From Pseudomonadota bacterium (GTDB lineage Bacteria > Pseudomonadota > Alphaproteobacteria > Acetobacterales > Acetobacteraceae): a stretch of 5,467 bases of DNA. A program made the translations under genes and the position numbers. Shown here piece after piece: positions 1 to 5,467 of this stretch (position 1 is its first letter; each line of letters begins with the position of its first letter). The notes under the pieces are model-generated. The model was not told where the DNA came from, ran no database searches, and saw only the letters and a program-made list of their open reading frames with translations. The stretch covers positions 1 to 5,467 of the forward strand of contig JAKAZN010000170.1 in the NCBI GenBank assembly GCA_021815835.1. The letters run 5' to 3'.

Positions 1-1347
1 CCGCACCATCTCGCCCACGATGGATGCGATCTTCGGCGCCCGGAAATAGAACCGCTTGTAGAACGTCTCCACATTGTCGAAAATTTCCGTGTGCGACAAA
101 TGCGGATAATGCAGCGGCGCGATCTGGACCCCGTGATCGTCCACCAGTTCGGCATGTTCCGCGTCCAGCCACCCGTTCTTCAAGGCCTGGTCGTACAGGA
201 ATGTCCCGGGATAGGGCGCGGCCAGCGAGACCTGGATCGTATGCGGATTGATCTCGGTCGCGAACCGGATCGTCTCCTCGATCGTCTCCTTCGATTCCCC
301 CGGCAGCCCCAGGATGAACGTCCCGTGGATCTTGATCCCCAGTTCGTGGCAATCCTTGGTGAACTGCCGCGCCACCTCGATCCGCATCCCCTTCTTGATA
401 TTGTACAGGATCTGCTGGTTCCCGCTCTCATAGCCCACCAGCAGCAACCGCAGCCCGTTATCCTTCAGCACCTTCAACGTCGCGCGCGGCACGTTCGCCT
501 TGGCGTTGCACGACCACGTCACGCCCAGCTTGCCCAGCTCCCGCGCGATCGCCTCGGCCCGGGGCAGATTGTCGGTGAACGTATCGTCGTCGAAGAAGAA
601 TTCCCGCACTTGCGGGAAATACCGCTTCGCCAGCGCGATCTCCTCCGCCACATGCCCCGGCGAGCGCACCCGGTACCGATGCCCCCCCACGGTCTGCGGC
701 CACAGGCAGAAGGTGCAGTGCGACTTGCAGCCGCGCCCCGTGTACAAGGACACGTAGGGGTGCATCAGGTAGCCGATGAAATAATCCTCGATGCGCAGGT
801 CGCGCTTGTAGACCTCGGTCACGAACGGAAGCTGGTCCATGTCCTCCAGCACCGCGCGGTCCTTGTTGTGCACGATTGCGCCCGACGCATTACGGAAGGA
901 AATTCCGTCGATGGCGGCGTAATCGCGCCCCTCGGCCACTTCCTTCACGCTGAAATCGAACTCGTTGCGCGCCACGAAATCGATCGGCGCGCCCTGCGCC
1001 AGGCTCTCGGTCGGCTGCACCGCGACCTTGGCGCCGACGAAGCCGATCTTCAGCCCCGGATTCGCGTCCTTCAGCGCTTGCGCCACCTTCACGTCGGACG
1101 CGAAGGACGGCGTGGAGGTATGCATCACGCAGAGCTCATACCCGCGCGCCTCGGCCAGGACCGCCTCCAGCTTCGTCCCCGCCGGCGGGGCGTCGATCAG
1201 CTTGCTGCCCTCCACCAGGGCGGCCGGCTGGGCGAGCCAGGTCGGATACCAGAAGGACCGGATCTCCCGCTTCGCCTGGTAGCGGGACCCGGCGCCGCCG
1301 TCGAACCCGTCGAACGAGGGGGGATGCAGGAACAGCGTCTTCATCAT
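1..1347 (-). CDS. hpnJ: Hopanoid biosynthesis radical SAM protein HpnJ (partial, C-terminus cut by window edge)
   Basis: Translating the minus strand from the ATG at 1347 gives 449 codons without a stop, reaching base 1, so only the C-terminal end is missing (probably a few tens of residues judging from family length). The start MMKTLFLHPPSFDGFDGGAG is typical of HpnJ. Residues about 50-170 look like a cobalamin-binding-type Rossmann domain. The radical SAM [4Fe-4S] motif CxxxCxxC is intact at Cys207, Cys211 and Cys214, preceded by YTGRG, and is followed by FFFDDDTF and by GYESG at about 286-290. In the established pathway HpnJ contracts the glucosamine ring of bacteriohopanetetrol glucosamine to form the cyclitol ether headgroup, downstream of HpnI and HpnK. 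The first ATG overlaps the hpnI stop codon (ATGA, 1347-1344), suggesting translational coupling. A second ATG directly follows at 1344-1342 and could equally be used. The ribosome binding site is weak. The family assignment is strong; the function is taken from characterised homologues. Confidence 0.95.
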   Translation of the reverse strand, partial: MMKTLFLHPPSFDGFDGGAGSRYQAKREIRSFWYPTWLAQPAALVEGSKLIDAPPAGTKLEAVLAEARGYELCVMHTSTPSFASDVKVAQALKDANPGLKIGFVGAKVAVQPTESLAQGAPIDFVARNEFDFSVKEVAEGRDYAAIDGISFRNASGAIVHNKDRAVLEDMDQLPFVTEVYKRDLRIEDYFIGYLMHPYVSLYTGRGCKSHCTFCLWPQTVGGHRYRVRSPGHVAEEIALAKRYFPQVREFFFDDDTFTDNLPRAEAIARELGKLGVTWSCNAKANVPRATLKVLKDNGLRLLLVGYESGNQQILYNIKKGMRIEVARQFTKDCHELGIKIHGTFILGLPGESKETIEETIRFATEINPHTIQVSLAAPYPGTFLYDQALKNGWLDAEHAELVDDHGVQIAPLHYPHLSHTEIFDNVETFYKRFYFRAPKIASIVGEMVR

Positions 1348-2528
1348 GGGGCGGGAAAATCCTGGATCTGGGGGCGATCGGCGGTCAGGCGGTGGCCGCG
1401 CCACTCCACCCGGTTGCCGGCGAAGGCGGCGATCAGCGCGACGAAGGACATCACCTCGCGCGCGGGCAGTAGCCAGAAGGGGGCGGAAAACGCAAGGGGC
1501 ACGGAGGTTTCCCGCAAGGCTGGGTCCCGCAAGGCTGGGTCGCGCAGGGCCCGCCCAATTCCCCACCCCGAGGCCGCCCGCGCCGCCCAGGCCCCGCCCA
1601 GCACCGCCCAGCCCCACCACGCCCCGCCCGACAGCGCCGCCGCGGCCATCCCCCACACGATCCCGTATTGCAGCGCCGAGGCCGCGAAGGCCCCAGGCGC
1701 CAGCGCCCGGATGGTCCGCGCCCAGCGCAGCTCGTGCCGCCAGAGCTCGGCCAGCCGCGTCTCGGGCACCGTGGTCAGCGGCACCGTGTCGGCCAGAGCG
1801 ACCTCCAGCCCGGCCGCCCGGACCAACTGGCCCAGCACGTTATCGTCCGCGAGATGGTCCACCAGCGCCGCAAACCCCCCGATCCGCTCCAGGGTCGCCC
1901 GCCGCAGCACCATCGTCGCGCCCAGGCAATCGCGCCGCCCGAGCGCGCGGGCGAGCAGCGCGCCCGGCAGGAAGGCCCCGGTGATCTGCGCCGCCCCGAG
2001 GCGCCGCACCCAATGCCCCGAGACCGGCAGGCCGGCATAGAGCGTCGTCACCAGGCCGACCTTCGGCCCGTCCAGCGCCGCCGCCAGACGCTCCAGCCAA
2101 TCGGGCGCGACATGCAGGTCCGAATCGGCGATCGCCAGCACCGCGTGCCGCGACGCCGGCAGCATGTTCATCAGGTTGGCGACTTTCCGGTTCCGCCCAT
2201 GCGGCGTCGCGTCCACCACCAGCACGATCGCCCGCGCCGGGTAGCGCGCCTGCAACCGCCGCACGATCCCGATCGCCGGATCGGCCGGGTCCTGCACGCC
2301 GCAGATGATCTGGAACGCCGGATAATCCTGCCGGCACAGGCTCTCCAGCGCCGCCTCCAGCAGCGGTTCATCGCCGTGCAGCGGTTTCAGCACCGTGATC
2401 GGCGGGCGATGCGCCGGCACCGGCCGCGGACGGGCGGCGAAGCGGGCCACCGCCACCCAGCCCGCCAGCGCCTGCGCCGCGCCCGCCGCCGACAGCAGCG
2501 CCGCGAGCAGCGCCGGCGCCAGGATCAT
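1344..2528 (-). CDS. hpnI: Hopanoid biosynthesis glycosyltransferase HpnI
   Basis: This complete 394-residue protein is a membrane-bound family-2-fold glycosyltransferase of the ceramide-glucosyltransferase-like (GT21) type. The N-terminus (about 2-25) is a membrane segment. The catalytic region starts at PPITVLKPLHGDEP (43-55), which is characteristic of the family. The metal/nucleotide-sugar DSD is at 135-137, the later acidic pair at Asp228-Asp229 (LADDN), and the acceptor-site motif is HELRW at 265-269, a variant of (Q/R)xxRW. Two or three further hydrophobic segments lie at about 280-320 and 345-370. The ending VEWRGHR is typical. HpnI is known to transfer N-acetylglucosamine to bacteriohopanetetrol; HpnK then deacetylates it and HpnJ rearranges it. 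The start is preceded by a GAGG sequence lying across the stop codon of the cupin gene, only 6 bases upstream. Its own stop overlaps the hpnJ start. A loop near residues 327-341 carries a tandem repeat, ALRDP-ALRDP-ALRET. Confidence 0.93.
   Translation of the reverse strand: MILAPALLAALLSAAGAAQALAGWVAVARFAARPRPVPAHRPPITVLKPLHGDEPLLEAALESLCRQDYPAFQIICGVQDPADPAIGIVRRLQARYPARAIVLVVDATPHGRNRKVANLMNMLPASRHAVLAIADSDLHVAPDWLERLAAALDGPKVGLVTTLYAGLPVSGHWVRRLGAAQITGAFLPGALLARALGRRDCLGATMVLRRATLERIGGFAALVDHLADDNVLGQLVRAAGLEVALADTVPLTTVPETRLAELWRHELRWARTIRALAPGAFAASALQYGIVWGMAAAALSGGAWWGWAVLGGAWAARAASGWGIGRALRDPALRDPALRETSVPLAFSAPFWLLPAREVMSFVALIAAFAGNRVEWRGHRLTADRPQIQDFPAP
1511..1540 (-). repeat. Perfect 15-base tandem duplication inside hpnI
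   Basis: The unit cccgcaaggctgggt (plus strand) occurs twice head to tail at 1511-1525 and 1526-1540. Because the unit is 15 bases, the reading frame is kept. In HpnI it encodes repeats of the pentapeptide ALRDP/ALRET. A third, diverged copy lies just beyond at about 1541-1555, where the same ALRDP start is encoded with different synonymous codons (ctg and cgc instead of ttg and cgg). The two identical copies therefore look recent, while the third is older or independent. The repeat falls in a charged linker between predicted membrane segments, where length changes are probably tolerated. Confidence 0.9.
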
Positions 2529-2532
2529 CCCG

Positions 2533-2536
2533 CCTC
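2533..2536 (-). promoter_or_regulatory. Ribosome binding site of hpnI, overlapping the cupin stop codon
   Basis: On the minus strand the sequence reads TGAGGCGGGATG: the GAGG Shine-Dalgarno core begins inside the TGA of the cupin gene and ends 4 bases before the hpnI ATG. This supports the chosen hpnI start and suggests that the two genes are read from one transcript. Confidence 0.6.
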
Positions 2537-2942
2537 AGACCGGCTTCACGCCGTAGTGCGCATCCGTCACGTGCTCGAACCATTGCGTCGAGCCGCCGGC
2601 GTCGGTCTGCTCCGACATCGCGATATGCGAAAACATCCGATCCGGCGCCGCCCCGTGCCAGTGGCGCGTGTCGGGCGGGATCACCACCGTGTCGCCCGGA
2701 TGCAGCGCGTGGACCGGATGGCCCTCGAACTGCACGCGCCCGATGCCGGACACGCAATAGAGCGTCTGGCCCACCGGATGGGCGTGCCAGGCGGTACGCG
2801 CGCCCGGCGTGAAGGACACTACCGCGGCGCGCATCCGCGATGGCGCGGTGGGGGCCACGATCTCGTCGTTGAAGACGGTGCCGGTGAAGTGATCGGCGGG
2901 CGCGGTCTTGGTCGCGCGCGTTGCGGCGCGATGGATGGTCAT
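2535..2942 (-). CDS. Small single-domain cupin, hydroxynitrile-lyase-type
   Basis: This 135-residue protein starts at ATG 2942, where similarity to the family begins (MTIHRA, then DHFTGTVFNDE). The open frame continues far upstream only because of high GC. It is a single cupin barrel. Cupin motif 1 is GARTAWHAHPVGQTLY (47-62) with His53, His55 and Gln59. Motif 2 is PGDTVVIPPDTRHWHGAAP (82-100) with His94 and His96. His106 follows, and the end WFEHVTDAHYG is typical. From memory, small manganese cupins acting as hydroxynitrile lyases (such as the Granulicella tundricola enzyme, about 131 residues) bind metal through His53, His55, Gln59 and His94 and also use His96 and His106; all six are present here at the same numbers. 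Residues 40 and 42 (Ala, Val) match that enzyme, while position 110 is Ser instead of Gln. Many relatives have unknown substrates and are annotated only as cupin or carboxymuconolactone-decarboxylase-associated proteins. The fold is certain; cyanohydrin chemistry is an inference. It sits first in the hpnI-hpnJ run. Confidence 0.9.
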   Translation of the reverse strand: MTIHRAATRATKTAPADHFTGTVFNDEIVAPTAPSRMRAAVVSFTPGARTAWHAHPVGQTLYCVSGIGRVQFEGHPVHALHPGDTVVIPPDTRHWHGAAPDRMFSHIAMSEQTDAGGSTQWFEHVTDAHYGVKPV

Positions 2943-2948
2943 GGCGTG

Positions 2949-2952
2949 CTCC
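2949..2952 (-). promoter_or_regulatory. Ribosome binding site of the cupin gene
   Basis: On the minus strand GGAG lies 6 bases before the ATG at 2942. It selects this start over the upstream extension of the open frame, which runs antisense through the CoA-transferase gene. Confidence 0.65.
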
Positions 2953-2992
2953 GTGTGCGGTCGGCGCCCGATCCTGCGCCGGCGGCGCGGCG

Positions 2993-3063
2993 CGGGCAAT
3001 CGCGCCGGCCCTCGACGCGCCCGGCCCCCGGTCGTAGGGTTTTGCGCAAGGGGCGATTGCCCG
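2993..3063. repeat. 11-base perfect inverted repeat with 49-base spacer
   Basis: The left arm CGGGCAATCGC (2993-3003) is the exact reverse complement of the right arm GCGATTGCCCG (3053-3063). Bases 3004-3052 separate them. The right arm ends 4 bases before the Shine-Dalgarno sequence of the CoA-transferase gene. The arms could be paired operator half-sites for a regulator, or a long-looped RNA stem near the start codon. The symmetry is seen directly; the role is not known. Confidence 0.8.
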
Positions 3064-3067
3064 AAGC

Positions 3068-3074
3068 GGAGGAG
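3068..3074 (+). promoter_or_regulatory. Ribosome binding site of the CoA-transferase gene
   Basis: GGAGGAG is a near-consensus Shine-Dalgarno sequence, 9 bases before ATG 3084 and 6 bases before the in-frame GTG 3081. It fixes the start of the gene in this short stretch and argues against the open frame that continues upstream through the antisense of hpnI. Confidence 0.75.
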
Positions 3075-3083
3075 AAAACGGTG

Positions 3084-4310
3084 ATGGCGGCAAACGGCGC
3101 GGAACCCTGTCTGGCGGGCGTGAGAATCCTGGACCTCACGCAGTTCGAGGCGGGGCCGTCCTGCACCGAGGCCCTGGCCTGGCTGGGCGCCGAGGTGGTG
3201 AAGGTCGAGAACCCGAAATCCGGCGATCCCGGCCGCCAGATCAACCCGCCGCCGGGCCAGGACGCGCATTACTTCCTGCAGTACAACGCCAACAAGAAAT
3301 CCCTCACCGTCAATCTCAAGGACCCGGGCGGCCTCGATCTGGTCAAGCGGCTGGCGGCCAAGGCCGACGTGTTCATCGAGAATTTCGCCCCGGGCGCGAT
3401 CGAGCGGCTCGGCCTCGGCGCGGACGTGATCCGCGCGATCAACCCGGCAATCATCTACGCCCAGGTGAAGGGCTTCGGCGCCGGCTCGCCGTTCGAGAAC
3501 AACCTGGCCTTCGACATGATCGCGCAGGCCTGCGGCGGCACCATGAGCGTGACCGGAGAGGCCGACGGGCCGCCGCTCAAGCCGGGTCCCACGCTTGGCG
3601 ATACCGGCACCGGGATGCTGCTCGCGATCTCGATTCTCGGCGCGCTGTTCCGCCGCGCCCGCACCGGGCAGGGGGAGCATCTGCAGGTGGCGATGCAGGA
3701 CGCGATGCTCCAGTTCATCCGCGGCGCCTTCGCGACCCAGACGCGCACCGGGCGCGCCGCGCATCGCGCGGGATCGGGCAGCGTGCTGGCGAAGAATCCG
3801 CCGATGGGCATCTTCCCCTGCAAGGGCGGCGGGCCGAACGATTACGTCTATGTCTATACCAGCCGCGCCAACCCCGAGCACTGGCGCCGCCTGCTCGGCG
3901 TGATCGGACGCGAGGAGCTGATCGGCGATCCCCGCTACGACACCCCCGCCGGGCGGCTGGAGCACGAGGCCGAAGTCGATGCAATGGTCGCCGCCTGGAC
4001 CCGCAAGCACGACAAGACCGAGGCGATGCGCATCGTCGGCGCCGCCGGTATCCCCGCCGGCGCCGTGCTCGATACCGCCGAACTGATCTCGGACCGGAGC
4101 TTCGCCGATCGCGGCATCATGCAGACCGTGCAGCATCCCACCATCGGGCCCTACACCATGCCGGCCTGGCCGGTGCGCTTCTCCGGCCATCCGCTGGAGG
4201 TGAAGCCCGCGCCGCTGCTCGGCCAGCACAACAACGAGGTCCTGGACACCTGGCTGGGGCTGGGCGCGGACCAGGCCGGCGTGCTCAGGCGCGACGGCAT
4301 CATCGGCTGA
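3084..4310 (+). CDS. Class III CoA-transferase (CaiB/BaiF family), formyl-CoA transferase-like
   Basis: This 408-residue protein moves coenzyme A between carboxylic acids through an aspartyl thioester. The N-terminus LAGVRILDLTQFEAGPSCTE (10-29) is the family's CoA-binding start. YNANKKSLTVNLKDPGG (67-83) and ADVFIENFAPGAIERLG (94-110) are standard, and AMQDAMLQFIR places the catalytic Asp at 206. The C-terminal part APLLGQHNNEVL (376-387) is also conserved. It resembles formyl-CoA:oxalate CoA-transferase (Frc) throughout, but Glu22 stands where the Oxalobacter enzyme has Gln17, and the stretch after residue 215 is shorter, so the GGGGQ glycine loop of true Frc is not recognisable (only KGGGP at 247-251). 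The acid substrate is therefore uncertain: oxalate, a 2-hydroxy acid or another acid. ATG 3084 was chosen; GTG 3081 immediately before it would add one residue. The gene is followed after 24 bases by a ThDP enzyme, as in frc-oxc operons, so the two probably act in succession on the same CoA thioester. Confidence 0.9.
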   Translation: MAANGAEPCLAGVRILDLTQFEAGPSCTEALAWLGAEVVKVENPKSGDPGRQINPPPGQDAHYFLQYNANKKSLTVNLKDPGGLDLVKRLAAKADVFIENFAPGAIERLGLGADVIRAINPAIIYAQVKGFGAGSPFENNLAFDMIAQACGGTMSVTGEADGPPLKPGPTLGDTGTGMLLAISILGALFRRARTGQGEHLQVAMQDAMLQFIRGAFATQTRTGRAAHRAGSGSVLAKNPPMGIFPCKGGGPNDYVYVYTSRANPEHWRRLLGVIGREELIGDPRYDTPAGRLEHEAEVDAMVAAWTRKHDKTEAMRIVGAAGIPAGAVLDTAELISDRSFADRGIMQTVQHPTIGPYTMPAWPVRFSGHPLEVKPAPLLGQHNNEVLDTWLGLGADQAGVLRRDGIIG

Positions 4311-4321
4311 ACATCACGCAC

Positions 4322-4327
4322 GAGGAG
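4322..4327 (+). promoter_or_regulatory. Ribosome binding site of the ThDP enzyme gene
   Basis: GAGGAG lies 7 bases before ATG 4335, inside the 24-base gap after the CoA-transferase stop. There is no room for a terminator or separate promoter, which supports co-transcription. Confidence 0.75.
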
Positions 4328-4334
4328 ACGTAGG

Positions 4335-5467
4335 ATGGCGGAACTGACGGGCTCGGAAATCCTGGCCAAATGCCTCAAGAAGGAAGGGGTCGAGGACCTG
4401 TTCTTCATCATGGGCGGGCCGATGCTGCTGGCCGAGGCGACCTGCGTGAAGGAGGGCATCCGCATGATCGATGTCCGCCACGAGCAGGCCGCCGCGTTCT
4501 CCTGCCAGGCCTATAGCCGGTTGTTGCAGAAGCCGTCGGTGTGCATGGCCGCCTCCGGCCCCGGCGTGACCAATCTGGTCACCGGCATCGCCAACGCGCT
4601 GGTCGATTGCTGCCCGGTCGTGGCGATCGGCGGCGCCTCGCCGATCAGCCAGTTCGGCCGGCAGGTGTTCCAGGAAATCGACCAGATGGCGATCATGCGG
4701 GGCGTCGTGAAATACGCCGACCGCATCCACAACCTGAAGCGGATTCCGCAGCAGGTGAATTTCGCCTTCCAGAAGGCGATGTCGGGCAAGCCGGGACCGG
4801 TCTATCTCGATTTCCCGGGCGATATCCTGTACCAGAAGATCGACGAGGATCAGGTCGATTGGTCCTTCGCCGGCCGCCCGCTGCTGGATGCCCGCCCGCT
4901 CGGCAATCCGGCGCAGGTCGCCAAGCTGGTCGATGCGCTGGCCAACGCGAAGCAGCCGATCCTGGTCTCCGGCAGCGGCGTGATCTGGTCGCGGGCATGG
5001 CCGGAAATGCATGCGCTGGTCGATAAGATCGGCATTCCCTTCTACACCACCCCGCAGGGCCGCGGCGTGGTGCCGGACGATCATCCGTGCTCGTACATGA
5101 CCATGCGCTCCTCGGCGTTCCGCGACGCGGATCTGATCGTGGTGCTGGGCACGCGCATGAACTACATCATCGGCCACGCCGCGCCGCCGCGCTTCGGCGG
5201 CAACGCGAAGATCGCGCGCATCGATATCGATCCGGACGAGATCGCCACCGCCGCCCGCTATGTCGATATCCCCGTCGTGGGCGATTGCAAGATGGTGCTG
5301 CAACAGGTGCTGGACGGCATCGGCGGGCGCATCACCCAGGAGAGCTACAAGGCGTGGCGCCAGAAGCTCGCCGAGGGCGAGACCGCCAAGCGCGCCTCCG
5401 CCGGTGCCAACAAATACGCCGAGGACGGCGACATCCATCCGGTGCGCCTGCTGGAGGAGGTCAAGAA
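4335..5467 (+). CDS. Thiamine diphosphate-dependent enzyme, 2-hydroxyacyl-CoA lyase/oxalyl-CoA decarboxylase/acetolactate synthase-like (partial)
   Basis: The frame is open from ATG 4335 to the right edge (377 codons plus two bases). The N-terminal pyrimidine-binding domain (about 1-165) has the cofactor-activating Glu50 in VRHEQAAAF, then ASGPGVTNLVTGIANA (73-88) and GKPGPVYLDFP (151-161). The central domain (about 190-325) includes QPILVSGSG (207-215), GRGVVPDDHP (242-251), VVLGTRMNY (269-277) and ARIDIDPDEI (294-303). The C-terminal diphosphate/Mg-binding domain (GDG...N motif) lies beyond the window. The block EIDQM (114-118) and the partner CoA-transferase recall oxalyl-CoA decarboxylase. 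But FQE (112-114) stands where that enzyme has Tyr-Glu (Tyr120-Glu121), and HAAPPRF (281-287) is like 2-hydroxyacyl-CoA lyase. The usual GIP(I/V)T is GGPML (27-31). Possible reactions are release of formyl-CoA from a 2-hydroxyacyl-CoA, decarboxylation of oxalyl-CoA, or another ThDP reaction; the fold is sure and the substrate is not. Confidence 0.88.
   Translation, partial: MAELTGSEILAKCLKKEGVEDLFFIMGGPMLLAEATCVKEGIRMIDVRHEQAAAFSCQAYSRLLQKPSVCMAASGPGVTNLVTGIANALVDCCPVVAIGGASPISQFGRQVFQEIDQMAIMRGVVKYADRIHNLKRIPQQVNFAFQKAMSGKPGPVYLDFPGDILYQKIDEDQVDWSFAGRPLLDARPLGNPAQVAKLVDALANAKQPILVSGSGVIWSRAWPEMHALVDKIGIPFYTTPQGRGVVPDDHPCSYMTMRSSAFRDADLIVVLGTRMNYIIGHAAPPRFGGNAKIARIDIDPDEIATAARYVDIPVVGDCKMVLQQVLDGIGGRITQESYKAWRQKLAEGETAKRASAGANKYAEDGDIHPVRLLEEVK

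Larger units (their letters stand above)
2943..3083. promoter_or_regulatory. Divergent intergenic region between the cupin and CoA-transferase genes
   Basis: This is the only intergenic stretch of notable size (about 140 bases) and must hold the promoters of both outward-facing gene runs if each is transcribed from here. It is very GC-rich, and I see no convincing -35/-10 pair for a housekeeping sigma factor; the least GC-rich piece is gtagggttttgcgcaa at about 3034-3049. It contains a perfect 11-base inverted repeat and the ribosome binding sites of both flanking genes. That it serves as a promoter region is inferred from the gene arrangement, not from recognised promoter elements. Confidence 0.5.

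Noticed and set aside
91..2040. 649-codon plus-strand open frame
   Set aside because: It is antisense to hpnJ and hpnI, whose proteins are clearly recognisable. Its translation is rich in Arg, Pro, His and Gln with no domain, as expected of a GC-driven shadow frame.
3004..3052. Inverted repeat as a transcription terminator
   Set aside because: The loop is 49 bases long, there is no following T-run, and the two flanking genes diverge, so no transcript is expected to end here.
1668..3083. Long upstream extension of the CoA-transferase reading frame
   Set aside because: It is antisense to hpnI and the cupin gene and shows no protein similarity. The strong ribosome binding site at 3068-3074 and the family N-terminus place the true start at 3084 (or 3081).
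2943..4229. Upstream extension of the cupin reading frame (429 extra residues)
   Set aside because: It is antisense to the CoA-transferase gene. Cupin similarity begins at the ATG at 2942, which has its own GGAG, and the known family is about 130 residues long.
4314..5438. 374-codon minus-strand open frame
   Set aside because: It is the antisense of the ThDP enzyme gene, with low-complexity His/Arg/Asp-rich composition and no recognisable motif.
3084..5467. Naming the pair frc and oxc
   Set aside because: Glu replaces the Frc Gln17, the Frc glycine loop is not seen, and the ThDP enzyme lacks the oxalyl-CoA decarboxylase Tyr-Glu and GIPIT residues. Gene symbols would overstate the function.

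Overview
The window is high-GC bacterial chromosome, with strong G/C preference at third codon positions and almost no non-coding DNA. The gene content points to a hopanoid-producing alphaproteobacterium. An Acetobacteraceae/Rhodospirillales-type host is a plausible guess but is not shown by the sequence. Five protein genes fill the window in two divergent blocks separated by about 140 bases. Two of them run off the ends.

Left block (minus strand, read from about 2942 down to 1): a small cupin gene, then hpnI (hopanoid glycosyltransferase), then hpnJ (hopanoid radical SAM protein, cut by the left edge). The genes are packed like an operon: 6 bases separate cupin and hpnI, and hpnI and hpnJ share an ATGA stop/start overlap. 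HpnI attaches N-acetylglucosamine to bacteriohopanetetrol. HpnJ, after deacetylation by HpnK (not in this window), contracts the sugar ring to give the bacteriohopanetetrol cyclitol ether. The cupin carries the full metal-ligand pattern of the small manganese hydroxynitrile-lyase-type cupins and is not a known hopanoid gene.

Right block (plus strand, 3084 to the right edge): a class III (CaiB/BaiF) CoA-transferase, then 24 bases later a thiamine-diphosphate enzyme cut by the right edge. The arrangement resembles the formyl-CoA transferase/oxalyl-CoA decarboxylase (frc/oxc) pair. However, diagnostic residues in both proteins depart from the oxalate enzymes, so a related CoA-thioester pathway, such as 2-hydroxyacyl-CoA cleavage to formyl-CoA plus a carbonyl, is at least as likely.

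The divergent intergenic region has no recognisable AT-rich promoter, but it contains a perfect 11-base inverted repeat with arms 49 bases apart. hpnI also holds a perfect 15-base tandem duplication. No RNA genes, mobile elements, CRISPR arrays or convincing terminators were seen. Many long open frames antisense to these genes are products of the high GC content.
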